From contig NZ_CP082833.1 of the NCBI RefSeq assembly GCF_021278985.1, positions 2,480,001 to 2,544,000 of the forward strand: a stretch of 64,000 nucleotides of DNA, given 5' to 3'. The notes under the pieces are model-generated. The model did no database searches and was not told where the DNA came from. It worked only from the letters and a program-made list of their open reading frames with translations. The stretch comes from Citrobacter rodentium NBRC 105723 = DSM 16636. GTDB lineage: Bacteria > Pseudomonadota > Gammaproteobacteria > Enterobacterales > Enterobacteriaceae. The position numbers were made by a program, and so were the translations under genes. Below, in pieces: positions 36,343 through 44,511 of the stretch. Position 1 is the stretch's first letter. The number at the start of each line of letters is the position of its first letter.

Positions 36343-36939
36343 CTATTTTTTCTTTTCCTGAAAAATCTCATCCAGCAGACTGTTTTTTTCCCATAATCCG
36401 GCAAAGCGGGCGGCGTTGCTGGCGGTGTAGCGCACGGTGTGACGAATATTACGGTGGCCGAGATAATCCTGGATAAGCCGCGTGTCCGTTCCTCTTTCCG
36501 CCAGCTCATAACCGCAGGCGTGGCGTAGCATATGCGGGTGCGTATGGGTGACGGTTCCGGCATCGATTCCGGCGGCGCGGATGATGCGGTAAGCCTGTTG
36601 ACGGGAAAGCGGCGTGCCGCGACGGGAAATAAATACCGCATCGGTACGATTTGCGCCCCGCCAGGCTGCGCGTTCGCGGCTCCAGCGTTCAACCGCTTCC
36701 CGCTCATCAAAGCGCAGCGGATGAATGGTTGAAAAGCCATTTTTCAGGCGGCGGATATTGATCCGTCCTTCGTTAAGATCCAGATCCCGGTAATGCAGAT
36801 CGAGAAGCTCGCTGATGCGCATGCCGTGACGGAAGGCCAGCAGAATAAGACAATAATCCCGCTCGCCGGTGGGGCCATGCCGGGCGGCCAGCATCATAGC
36901 CTGTACTTCTTTACCGGTAAGATAACGACGTCGATTCAC
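36343..36939 (-). CDS. fimE: FimE tyrosine recombinase, fimS inversion
   Basis: 198 residues, the length of E. coli FimE, and next to fimS, where FimE lies. The tyrosine-recombinase residues are present: Arg in RHGMRISELLDL, the HxxR box in HPHMLRHACG, then GHRNIRHTVRYT with catalytic Tyr. FimE strongly favours ON-to-OFF inversion. Near identity in motifs to the second recombinase at 37406 shows the usual paralogous pair. With fimS OFF, the promoter inside fimS points into the 3' end of this gene, opposite to its own transcript. Confidence 0.92.
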   Translation of the reverse strand: MNRRRYLTGKEVQAMMLAARHGPTGERDYCLILLAFRHGMRISELLDLHYRDLDLNEGRINIRRLKNGFSTIHPLRFDEREAVERWSRERAAWRGANRTDAVFISRRGTPLSRQQAYRIIRAAGIDAGTVTHTHPHMLRHACGYELAERGTDTRLIQDYLGHRNIRHTVRYTASNAARFAGLWEKNSLLDEIFQEKKK

Positions 36940-37405
36940 AATACTTACTCCTGAAATAAGGTTTTACCTTCCCGCGCCGTCAATAAACCGCGTGGCGATT
37001 AAAGAATAAACCGCAGGGAGGAAAGGCACAAAAATAGTCGGGGATTTATCACCTGTTTGTGATTACATTATTTTTACACATGGCTAAATAATTACCACAT
37101 GATAAATCTTATTTTTGGTGATTTTACCGGTTGTCACAATAGCGCATATCGGCTAAGTAAATAAAGAAAGTAAAAAGAAAATGCGGGCAGAAGGCGGATG
37201 TCGGAGGCAGCCATGCTGAATGGTTTAGCCGCTTGATAAATAACAATCTGTTAGCCAGAGTGGCGACAAGGATATAATTAGAGGAAGCAATTATTTACTC
37301 TTAAGAGCATATCTGAACAATAATCTTAATTAACGCAAGGTTAATTTTGATGAATGCTTCGTAAGCGGAACGTTATTTTTAACACCATCCGTGGCGTTGC
37401 GTATG
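36940..37405. promoter_or_regulatory. fimB-fimE intergenic region
   Basis: About 470 AT-rich bases upstream of fimE and downstream of fimB, both minus strand. It should hold the fimE promoter. No credible reading frame and no repeat structure that I can name. Confidence 0.4.
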
Positions 37406-38011
37406 TTACAGCGAAGCCGCGCCGGGCTGTCTGCGCTTCACGTCATCCCAGATGCCGTAAAAGCGCCCGGCATTGCTGGCGGTATACCAGACGGTGTGAC
37501 GGATGTTGCGGTGTCCGAGATAGTCCTGAATCAGACGGGTATCGACTCCCCTGTTTGCCAAAGCGAAACCACATGAATGACGCAGCATGTGTGGGTGAAT
37601 CTCCAGCGGTAGCCCGGCCTGATCGCCGGCAGCAGAAATGATTTGATAAAACTGTTGGCGTGAAAGAGGATTACCTTTACGCGATAAAAATAACCATTCG
37701 CTGTCGGAACAGGGCCAGCTGATGCGAATATTCAGCCAGTTTCGTAGCGTCTTAATTTCTTCACCTAATAAAGGATGCGTGGTTGAAAACCCTTTTTTCA
37801 GCCGACGAATATAAATACATTTTGCTTTGAGATCGATATCGGAAATTTGCAGACGACAAATTTCGCTGGCGCGAAATCCGTGGATGAAACACAATAATGT
37901 CAGACAATAATTCCGTGCGGCATGTGGTCCTGTATTTGCGGCTTTAAGAAGTGACTCTATCTCATTTTGAGTCAGGAAGTTCCTTTTTTTGTTATCGGCG
38001 CTGTTTTTCAT
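37406..38011 (-). CDS. fimB: FimB tyrosine recombinase, fimS inversion
   Basis: 201 residues (E. coli FimB has 200). Catalytic residues: Arg in HGFRASEICRL, HPHMLRHSCGFAL, GHRNIRHTVWYTA with the Tyr nucleophile. FimB inverts fimS in both directions. Position outside fimE matches the E. coli and Klebsiella order fimB-fimE-fimS-fimA. The N-terminus is charged (MKNSADNKKRNFLT), as in E. coli FimB. Confidence 0.92.
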   Translation of the reverse strand: MKNSADNKKRNFLTQNEIESLLKAANTGPHAARNYCLTLLCFIHGFRASEICRLQISDIDLKAKCIYIRRLKKGFSTTHPLLGEEIKTLRNWLNIRISWPCSDSEWLFLSRKGNPLSRQQFYQIISAAGDQAGLPLEIHPHMLRHSCGFALANRGVDTRLIQDYLGHRNIRHTVWYTASNAGRFYGIWDDVKRRQPGAASL

Positions 38012-38958
38012 CAGGTTCCCTTTTTTGCAGGCATGCAGGTGTTCTGCTGCTCACCATCAATCCAATGGCTTATCCGGTTTGTATAGGTTATTTATCATCA
38101 GCGCGACAGGGGCGTTTAACGCAGGCAAGGTCTGTTTCCCCCTGCATGGCTGAACCGGATAGTAAAAACGGTAGTCGTTATTTGCATCATGACGTATGGC
38201 CGTAGCTGGCGGCGAGTCTGGTAGTCAATTCATGTATGTCTTTGAAATAATGTATTTTTTCTGGTGGTTTCCATGTCCTGCTCATTCGTACTCCTCCGGA
38301 TGATGAACCAAAAACGCCTGGGGCGATATAAACAAACCGATAGGGTGCTGGGGTGCGAATCCATTATCGGTAACGGTATGTTGCGCAATGAATGTGGATG
38401 AACAGTCCGAACGCCTGGCGAATATTGCTCAGGAGATATTCGCCGGGTGCCTGGAACAATATGGACGGTCTGGCCGCCATTCCCGGTAAAACTGCAACAA
38501 TGAGTAAACCATACTGCAAAAAGCTTACGGAGAATAGTGATAATAAGTATGTCGGCAGTATATGCAGACGAAAAACCTATTTTGCGACGCATAAGAAGAT
38601 TCTCGTTTCACTGGTAAAAATCGCTTCGATAAGGATATATTTCATCATCAGTGAGGGAAGGGAGATGCTGCTTTGGAAGCGATTTCTAAGCCATATGTCG
38701 GTACCAGGCAAGGTTTGTTCAAAAAATTGCACGAAACAAGAGAAGATTCATCAATGTGCTTTAAGGCAGGCGGGGAAGGTAAAGAGGGAATAATTTTTTA
38801 CCCAAGACGTTTGAACCTGAAATTAGATTGCTGAGGCTTCGAAATGTTTTGCAACAAATTAAACGGAGAGAGTGTTAATAATAACAGGGGAAACTACCGG
38901 CGTTAGTCGGTGATGTTAAGCGGCGATATTCATCCTTAAAACAGGGTAAACGGCGCGG
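38012..38958. other. Long intergenic region upstream of fimB
   Basis: About 950 bases with no recognised gene. Overlapping frames of 120 codons (minus) and 133 codons (plus) have low-complexity, unconserved translations. In E. coli the region upstream of fimB is a long regulatory stretch with distant NagC and NanR sites. A similar role is possible. A short minus-strand frame with a strong ribosome site is listed separately. Confidence 0.45.
38187..38285 (-). CDS. Possible small protein of 32 residues
   Basis: ATG at 38285 follows GGAGGAG with five bases between, a near-ideal ribosome site. The frame codes MSRTWKPPEKIHYF and ends at TGA 38187 after SYGHTS. It has no membrane helix or signal. 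I do not recognise it. The strong ribosome site is the only support, and the codon content gives no further evidence. Confidence 0.25.
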   Translation of the reverse strand: MSRTWKPPEKIHYFKDIHELTTRLAASYGHTS

Positions 38959-39582
38959 CTACAGATAATAGGCGGTTATGGTTCTCAGCGTTCCCGTCAG
39001 GGTATCAAACACTTCAACATCTGCAGTCTGAATTGCCATGCCGCCGGCACGCAGTCGCTGAATATCGGCGGCGATGCGCTGGATCCCTAACCAGAAAAGC
39101 CCGTCGAGAGCATTCACTGCTAACCCACTCTCCAGCGCCAGGCGCAGACGCTCCTCGGGCAGTTTTGTCTGGCTGGCGACCTGCTGATACGGGGCGGTGG
39201 TGAGGGTGTGATCGTCCATCCGGCGAACGCGCGAAGATAAGCGATAGCGAAAAGCGTCCGGTACATGACTGAGATCGGCGCTAATGCTGTACACCTGGCC
39301 GCGACGCTTTTCATTGATGACGACATTTTTCTGGGTGAGGGAAAACTCTTTGCGCAGCTTATCGATAAGCTGCGGGGCGCGGGTGAGAAGTAAACGAAAA
39401 GGCAGCTCAAAACTGGTGACGTAATCAACATTGAGTAGCGCAATACGCAGTCGCTCCTCAACGCCCGCCCGTTCCTGGTGGCATTCGTTCAGAACATCCT
39501 TCCATTGGCTGGCGATGCGTGGCGACTCATTGATTTCGGTGAAGTGATATTTCTCAATCAGGTAATCGATACGCCAGGCCAT
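38959..39582 (-). CDS. Hypothetical protein with a possible C-terminal winged helix
   Basis: 207 residues from ATG 39582 (MAWRIDYLIEKYHF) behind AAGGAACGAG. The longer frame to 39630 adds an unconvincing Cys-containing tail. The protein is soluble and charged, without signal or membrane helix. The end, IQRIAADIQRLRAGGMAIQT followed by VEVFDTLTGTLRTITAYYL, looks like a winged-helix domain as in small DNA-binding proteins. That is a weak resemblance. I do not recognise the family. It stands alone between fimB's upstream region and a LuxR-type gene pointing the other way. Confidence 0.6.
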   Translation of the reverse strand: MAWRIDYLIEKYHFTEINESPRIASQWKDVLNECHQERAGVEERLRIALLNVDYVTSFELPFRLLLTRAPQLIDKLRKEFSLTQKNVVINEKRRGQVYSISADLSHVPDAFRYRLSSRVRRMDDHTLTTAPYQQVASQTKLPEERLRLALESGLAVNALDGLFWLGIQRIAADIQRLRAGGMAIQTADVEVFDTLTGTLRTITAYYL

Positions 39583-39864
39583 CTCTCGTTCCTTTCCTTC
39601 CGCTGCGCATGTCCACTCGCTGCACAACATAGCACAGAAAAAGAATGAGTAAACAGAGGCAAGGGCCTGATAATTTGCTTAAAAAGCTTAAAGGTTATTA
39701 ATTAAGTTGTGGTTTTTCAGTTGCTTAGTTATATCATGCCAGTTAAGACTATTTAATTACGCCATTCATTAGCCGCCGCATACAATTTCCCTGTGTCTCG
39801 CTAAAGGTGATTTTAACAAGGCAAATAGTATTTGAAATCTAATTATTACTACGGCAATAAAAAT

Positions 39865-40416
39865 ATGGCTATATATATCATAAGCAACGATAATTATTTG
39901 CAGGAAGGGATCGTCTTATTAGCAAAAGATGCTGGCATGGAAATCATAATAGAGACCATACATCATTTGCCAATTGAAAAATTAACGTTTGACGATACGG
40001 TTATTTTACATCTCCATCTGAATAATAAGTGCTGCGCCAGGGATATCCCACGGCTTAACAAGAAGTGCAAGCTGCTGATCATCCAGAACGCGCAGAAAAG
40101 CGCCTTAATTTGTGATGCGGATCTGATCATCAATGCCCGTGAACCGCTATCGGCGGTGATCCAGGCGATTACCAGCCTGGTAAAGATGAAGAAGAATAAA
40201 GCGGTTAAAAATCATTTGCTTAACCGGGTTGAGAAGATCATTATCCGTGAGTCACTGGAAGGTAAAGATATTAACCTGATCGCCAAATCATTATCGCTGC
40301 CGCCGAAAAGGGTCTATACCTATCGTAATATCGCCTGTAAAAAGCTGGGCGGTAATAAAATTCACGATCTGTTATTAATCAAAGAGAATATATTTGAAGA
40401 GAATGCATTATCCTGA
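39865..40416 (+). CDS. LuxR-type regulator with receiver-like N-terminus
   Basis: 183 residues from ATG 39865 (MAIYIISNDNYLQEG). A TTG at 39832 with AAGG upstream is an alternative start that adds 11 residues. The N-terminus resembles a degenerate receiver fold (IYIISND, LQEGIVLLAKD, TVILHLHL), but no phosphorylatable Asp is clearly placed. The C-terminus is a LuxR-type helix-turn-helix (KDINLIAKSLSLPPKRVYTYRNIACKKLGG). It is convergent with the yqeJ-like gene and lies between the fim and yqe clusters. The target genes are unknown; the fimbrial genes are possible. Confidence 0.72.
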   Translation: MAIYIISNDNYLQEGIVLLAKDAGMEIIIETIHHLPIEKLTFDDTVILHLHLNNKCCARDIPRLNKKCKLLIIQNAQKSALICDADLIINAREPLSAVIQAITSLVKMKKNKAVKNHLLNRVEKIIIRESLEGKDINLIAKSLSLPPKRVYTYRNIACKKLGGNKIHDLLLIKENIFEENALS

Positions 40417-40453
40417 CAGACAGCCCTGTTGATCAGGGCTGAGTCTGTGTGCT

Positions 40454-40936
40454 TTAGCGCGCGCAATAAAATAACGGGCGTTGACCAATAGTAAATAAGA
40501 AGCCATGCACGCCCTGATTGAGAATCGAATAGCTTATGTTTTCATCAGGATAGACATAAAAATCCGGAAGAATATTGGCCAGCAGTTCGTCCGGCAGGGT
40601 TTCGATAATTTCAATCTTGTTGATTCTGGTGGAATGCAGGTGATACGAATCCTGGTTTTCGTTCCAGTCGTAAGCCACGTCCCGGCGGATCCGGCCTTTG
40701 AGCTTGTTATCTTCCAGGTAAGTCCCGCTCACGGCCACGATGCCATTTTTGTTGCTCAGCGAGTACATAAAGTTCAGGGTGATATTGGCGCGGGCATTTT
40801 TATAAAATACCACAAATGAAGAGGTACACTCCTGCTTATCGTGGTATTTGTACATAAACACGTTATATAAAGCGCCAATAAGCGCTCCGGCAGCTAAAAA
40901 TACCGCGCTCATCGTTATTATTGTTTTTTTATTCAC
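40454..40936 (-). CDS. yqeJ: YqeJ/FidL-like small membrane protein
   Basis: 160 residues. An N-terminal membrane helix (IITMSAVFLAAGALIGALYNVF) is followed by a periplasmic domain with one Cys early (KQECTSSF) and one at the end (LFYCAR), the same two-cysteine plan as the FidL-like proteins at 12834 and 15791. It follows a MarT-like regulator gene with an 8-base overlap. In E. coli yqeI and yqeJ are neighbours in the same way. Its function is unknown, with a ToxS-like partner role for YqeI as a hypothesis. Confidence 0.75.
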   Translation of the reverse strand: MNKKTIITMSAVFLAAGALIGALYNVFMYKYHDKQECTSSFVVFYKNARANITLNFMYSLSNKNGIVAVSGTYLEDNKLKGRIRRDVAYDWNENQDSYHLHSTRINKIEIIETLPDELLANILPDFYVYPDENISYSILNQGVHGFLFTIGQRPLFYCAR

Positions 40937-41771
40937 TTTCTACTCCTCTGAAAGAGAGGGTGATACAACCCGCAACCGGGTTTTTGACGTAGTCCTTACG
41001 GCAGACAAAAACCGACAGGCCGGGAGAGGTCCTGGACACCGGAAAGTAAACCCAGGGAAACTTTTTACAGTCGAGGCCTGAATTGAGGATCAGCGTCTTA
41101 AAGCGCGTAAAGTTGCTGTTGTTGTCATGACTGTCGTCTTTGGTATAAAAACGGCAGCCCTGATCCTGTTCTACAAAGTCATAGTCCCTGAAAAACGGTT
41201 TTGTATCGGTAAGATGCCAGAAAAAATGGACGGCCATTGCGCCAATAAGAAAAGCCGCCGCCATGATCAGTATGCTCGTCATACGCGGAAGTTTCGCGGC
41301 CTGTGGCGTTTTCAGCGCGGGATCGGGCTCGGAAGCCGGAGCAAATTCCGGGCTGGCATCCGCTTTATATTCAACGTCCAGTTCATCTTCGCCAGCCAGC
41401 GTTTCCGGCGCCGTTTCCGGGATCTGATTTGCCGCGATGCGGGTAATTTTGACGCTTTTATCGATCTGGAAGCCTTTGCGCGGCACCGTCGCCACCAGAA
41501 TGCGATCCGTTTCGCCAACCGCGCGCAAGCCACGACGAACAATAGAAATGTTCTGGTACAGGGTATTCGCCGGTACCAGCATTCCTTCATCTTCCCACAC
41601 TTTTTTGAAGAACTCCTGCTGAGTTACCACGTCCGGGGAAGCCTCAAGCAGCAGGAGCAGACAACGACTGGCTGGGGTTGTCAAAACCACGTTAAGTTCA
41701 GGGTTAGTCACTGAAATTAACTTTTTACTGTCTGGTCTGAATTCAATATTATCGTTGATTATCCAGTACAT
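40929..41771 (-). CDS. yqeI: YqeI/MarT-like ToxR-family membrane regulator
   Basis: 280 residues. The N-terminal winged helix is seen in NPELNVVLTTPASRCLLLLLEA, FFKKVWEDEG, NTLYQNISIVRRGLRAVG and VPRKGFQI. A Glu/Pro/Ala-rich linker leads to a membrane helix near 167-188 (SILIMAAAFLIGAMAVHFFW). The periplasmic domain has four Cys (GCRFYTK, LDCKKF, VFVCRKD, AGCITL), two more than the MarT-like copies 1 and 2. The longer linker and extra Cys pair set it apart from them. It overlaps the YqeJ-like gene by 8 bases and lies in the yqe cluster, as in E. coli. Confidence 0.8.
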   Translation of the reverse strand: MYWIINDNIEFRPDSKKLISVTNPELNVVLTTPASRCLLLLLEASPDVVTQQEFFKKVWEDEGMLVPANTLYQNISIVRRGLRAVGETDRILVATVPRKGFQIDKSVKITRIAANQIPETAPETLAGEDELDVEYKADASPEFAPASEPDPALKTPQAAKLPRMTSILIMAAAFLIGAMAVHFFWHLTDTKPFFRDYDFVEQDQGCRFYTKDDSHDNNSNFTRFKTLILNSGLDCKKFPWVYFPVSRTSPGLSVFVCRKDYVKNPVAGCITLSFRGVESE

Positions 41772-42358
41772 ATATGTTCACGGTGAGGGAAGGTTATAAC
41801 GATTGATACTTAAGTGTAGATAAGTCTGAACATAGTATTACATATAAAATATGCGAATACAGTAGGCTACATCATTTATGAAACTAATGTTTTCGCCCAC
41901 GGTTTTACATATGTTTCTATTAAATAAAGCATTTTATTAACAATGACAGCATCCGTTCACTTATAGATCGTCTTTTGCCTGACAGATTATCAACAGCGTT
42001 TTACTGGTGAAATTGCAATTCTGTTTCAGACGCTCGATTTAAGATAAGTTAAAAGCCGACAGTCATCGCCTGGCGTAATCTGGCGTTTTTTAGTGAATTA
42101 TTTTGACTGAACTTTATCCACAGACTCCAGTTTTTTGAACGATCCCGGCATAATGAGCGCCGTCATTTATCGCGCCAGGGCAAAATTTCTTATTTGCCAT
42201 TAACTATCCAATAAAACATCTTAAAGACTCTTATATTTAGATTTTTCTGCTGACATTCTTTTTGCCGTGAGGACTTACGCATTAAAATTGTGTTGCAATG
42301 GCGAATAATCCTGCTTCAGCGCTATGCTTAGCCAGGCGATACATGATGAGGCAGAGTG
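41772..42358. promoter_or_regulatory. Intergenic region between yqeI and yjdI
   Basis: About 590 AT-rich bases between divergent genes, without a credible frame. It contains the upstream regions of yqeI (leftward) and yjdI (rightward). No operator that I can name. Confidence 0.4.
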
Positions 42359-42589
42359 ATGGATAAGCAACTTGAGCAAGCCGGCTACCGCGTCTATACC
42401 GGCGATAATATCGACGTCTATTTTAATACCGCTATCTGCCAGCACTCCGGTAATTGTGTGCGTGGCAGCGCGCAGCTGTTTAATCTGCAGCGTAAGCCGT
42501 GGATTATGCCGGATGAAGTGGAGGTTGCCACGGTGGTAAAGGTTATCGACAGCTGTCCGAGCGGCGCGCTGCAATACCGTCATAAATAA
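42359..42589 (+). CDS. yjdI: YjdI-type mono-cluster [4Fe-4S] protein
   Basis: 76 residues from ATG 42359 (a GTG lies just before). Nearly identical in pattern to E. coli YjdI: YRVYTGDNIDVYFNTAICQH, SGNCVRG, PWIMPDEVEVATVVKVID, and SCPSGALQYRHK. The spaced cysteines fit the family, annotated as a divergent 4Fe-4S mono-cluster fold. No reaction is known. It is followed 11 bases later by yjdJ, as in E. coli, so the pair is a transferred or relocated operon here. Confidence 0.9.
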   Translation: MDKQLEQAGYRVYTGDNIDVYFNTAICQHSGNCVRGSAQLFNLQRKPWIMPDEVEVATVVKVIDSCPSGALQYRHK

Positions 42590-42600
42590 GCGAGGCTAAA

Positions 42601-42873
42601 GTGGAAATCCTTGAAGGTCAGAATAAATTTTATGTGAATGATGCGCAGGGTAATCAGGTTGCCGAAATTGTCTTTGTGCCCACCGGGGAACATTTAAGCA
42701 TTATTGAGCATACCGACGTGGATGCCAGCCTGAAGGGGCAGGGCGTCGGCAGGCTGCTGGTCGCAAAAGTGGTGGAGAAGATGCGCGGCGAGAAGCGTAA
42801 AATTATTCCGCTCTGCCCGTTTGCAAAGCACGAATTTGATAAAACGCGCGAATATGATGATATCCGCGCCTGA
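42601..42873 (+). CDS. yjdJ: YjdJ-type GNAT-fold acetyltransferase
   Basis: 90 residues from GTG 42601. The small GNAT fold is shown by LSIIEHTDVDASLKGQGVG with the acetyl-CoA loop GQGVGRLL, and by the family motif IIPLCPFAKHEFDK. E. coli YjdJ has the same length and partner. The substrate is unknown. It is in an operon with yjdI. A GC-rich palindrome resembling a REP unit lies directly after the stop (about 42881-42903). Confidence 0.9.
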   Translation: MEILEGQNKFYVNDAQGNQVAEIVFVPTGEHLSIIEHTDVDASLKGQGVGRLLVAKVVEKMRGEKRKIIPLCPFAKHEFDKTREYDDIRA

Positions 42874-42916
42874 TGGCGCCGCCGGGCGCGCGCGTCCGGC
42901 GGCGTACTAAGCGGCT

Positions 42917-43771
42917 TCAGGCGGCTTGAACGATGCCAAGATAGCCGTGGATCCCCATATACAGACCCACCAGCGCGATCAGCGCGCTGGACAAATAAGG
43001 CGCTTTGCCTGCCAGCGTTGAAAATCCGCTCCAGCGTCTGGCAACCTGCTGGACGCTAATTGCCGCCCCCACGCCTACCGTTACCAGCGTTAAGGCCAGA
43101 CCGAGACTGAAGCTGAGCACCAGCGTCGCGCCGAGGGTCAAGGCTTTAAGCTGAATACAAATCAGCAGCACCGTAATTGCCGCCGGGCACGGAATTAATC
43201 CACCGCTCAGGCCAAAGAGTACGATTTGCCCGTTGGTCACCGCCCTGCCCTGAAACCGGCGCTGAATGTCGCTGGCATGCGCGCGCTGATGCGCGTCCTG
43301 ATACTCCTGCGAGCCCTCTGTGAGTCCGTGCAGAGAGTGTTCGTGGTGATGGTCGTGATGGTGGTGCTCATGATCATGATCGTGGTGGTGATGTTCGTCT
43401 TCGCCATGCTGCATCTCCGCCAGCCAGCCGCGCTCTCCCGACCATGTCCGCCAGAACATCCAGCCCGCCGTCGCCAGAATAATGACGGCGGAAATAAGCT
43501 GTAGCCAGGGTTCAACCGACTGCGCCGTAAAAGCGCGGCTGAGGTACATCCCGCCCAGAGCGATCAGCCAGACGACGGCTGTATGAGAAAGGGTGGCCGC
43601 CAGACCCAGCATGACGGCCTGTTTTACCGTCCCCTTAATGGCGATGATAAATGCCGCCATCATTGTCTTGGAGTGCCCCGGTTCCAGCCCGTGCAGAATG
43701 CCGAGCAGTATGGCGCTGGGAATAAAAAACCATGCATTGCCTTGCTGAAGAAGCGTTGAGAACTCATTCAT
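42917..43771 (-). CDS. rcnA: RcnA nickel/cobalt efflux protein
   Basis: 284 residues from ATG 43771 (MNEFSTLLQQGNAWFF, matching E. coli MTEFTTLLQQGNAWFF). Six membrane segments surround a cytoplasmic His-rich loop rich in HHHHDHDHEHHHHDH. Motifs LHGLEPGHSKTMMAAF and SGGLIPCPAAITVLL are the metal-path signatures of the NiCoT/RcnA family. It exports Ni(II) and Co(II) across the inner membrane. It is divergent from rcnR, with two RcnR sites between them. Confidence 0.95.
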   Translation of the reverse strand: MNEFSTLLQQGNAWFFIPSAILLGILHGLEPGHSKTMMAAFIIAIKGTVKQAVMLGLAATLSHTAVVWLIALGGMYLSRAFTAQSVEPWLQLISAVIILATAGWMFWRTWSGERGWLAEMQHGEDEHHHHDHDHEHHHHDHHHEHSLHGLTEGSQEYQDAHQRAHASDIQRRFQGRAVTNGQIVLFGLSGGLIPCPAAITVLLICIQLKALTLGATLVLSFSLGLALTLVTVGVGAAISVQQVARRWSGFSTLAGKAPYLSSALIALVGLYMGIHGYLGIVQAA

Positions 43772-43807
43772 GATAATCATTCTTAGTGGTTTACCTGGCG
43801 CCGATTC

Positions 43808-43842
43808 TACTCCCCCCCAGTACCGAATACTACCCCCCAGTA
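43808..43842. promoter_or_regulatory. Two RcnR operators in the rcnA-rcnR intergenic region
   Basis: TACTCCCCCCCAGTA (43808-43822) and TACTACCCCCCAGTA (43828-43842) match the known RcnR recognition pattern, a G/C tract flanked by TACT and AGTA. A -10 like TATAAT for rcnR lies at 43855-43860. RcnR would repress both divergent genes until it binds Ni or Co. Confidence 0.88.
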
Positions 43843-43891
43843 GAGTGGTAATGCTATAATCCCTAAAGATTTACGTTAAAGAGGTGTTGTC

Positions 43892-44164
43892 ATGTCGCAC
43901 ACAATCCGCGATAAACAAAAGCTCAAAGCCCGCACCAGTAAGATTCAGGGACAGGTCGTGGCGCTGAAAAAAATGCTTGATGAGCCGCATGAATGCGCAG
44001 CGGTTTTACAGCAGATCGCGGCGATTCGCGGCGCGGTGAACGGCTTGATGCGGGAAGTGATCAAAGGGCATCTGACTGAGCATATTGTCCATCAGAGCGA
44101 TGAGGTGAAGCGTGAGGACGATCTGGACGTTATCCTGAAGGTGCTGGACTCCTATATCAAATAG
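43892..44164 (+). CDS. rcnR: RcnR nickel/cobalt-responsive repressor
   Basis: 90 residues, all-helical CsoR/RcnR family. The start MSHTIRDKQKLKARTSKIQG is that of E. coli RcnR, and the metal ligands are in place: N-terminal His3, the Cys in DEPHECAAVLQQ, and His in IKGHLTEHIVHQ. Tetramers bind the G-tract operators upstream and release them on Ni(II) or Co(II) binding. Divergent from rcnA, as in E. coli. Confidence 0.95.
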   Translation: MSHTIRDKQKLKARTSKIQGQVVALKKMLDEPHECAAVLQQIAAIRGAVNGLMREVIKGHLTEHIVHQSDEVKREDDLDVILKVLDSYIK

Positions 44165-44191
44165 CCGGGCACTGCGTCCCGGCGGATGTGG

Positions 44192-44473
44192 TCAGCTGAA
44201 AAGCATGTTCTGATTGCGTTGCACAATATAACGTTCGACGTGCTTATAGCCGCTGATATCTTCCAGCGCCTGTAATAAACAGCGCACGCTTTTGGTATCG
44301 CGGCAGTCGCCAGGCGCTTGCAGCGCTTCTTCACACAGCCGTCGAACCGAAGGCGGAAACGTCAGCTGCCGTAACGCCGTTTCCAGTTTATGGTAAGCCC
44401 GCTCTCCCTGCTGGCTGTACAGTGATAGCAGCACTGCGCTCAGCGCGCGCGTCTCTTCTTCGTAATAACCCAT
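44192..44473 (-). CDS. Small hypothetical protein downstream of yqeH
   Basis: 93 residues from ATG 44473 (MGYYEEETRALSAVL), chosen for an AGGAG site eight bases upstream. A longer frame to 44515 is less likely. It is soluble and probably helical (LLSLYSQQGERAYHKLETAL, SVRRLCEEAL). It starts 38 bases after the yqeH stop on the same strand, so the two are likely co-transcribed, and it may act with that regulator. I do not recognise the family. Confidence 0.65.
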   Translation of the reverse strand: MGYYEEETRALSAVLLSLYSQQGERAYHKLETALRQLTFPPSVRRLCEEALQAPGDCRDTKSVRCLLQALEDISGYKHVERYIVQRNQNMLFS

Positions 44474-44511
44474 CTTCAAACTCCTGTCCTGTTCAATCCC
44501 TGAGGCTGGAC

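Noticed and set aside
38230..38793. Overlapping frames of 120 (minus) and 133 (plus) codons upstream of fimB
   Set aside because: Composition is unlike real proteins, no signal or domain is seen, and they overlap each other antisense.
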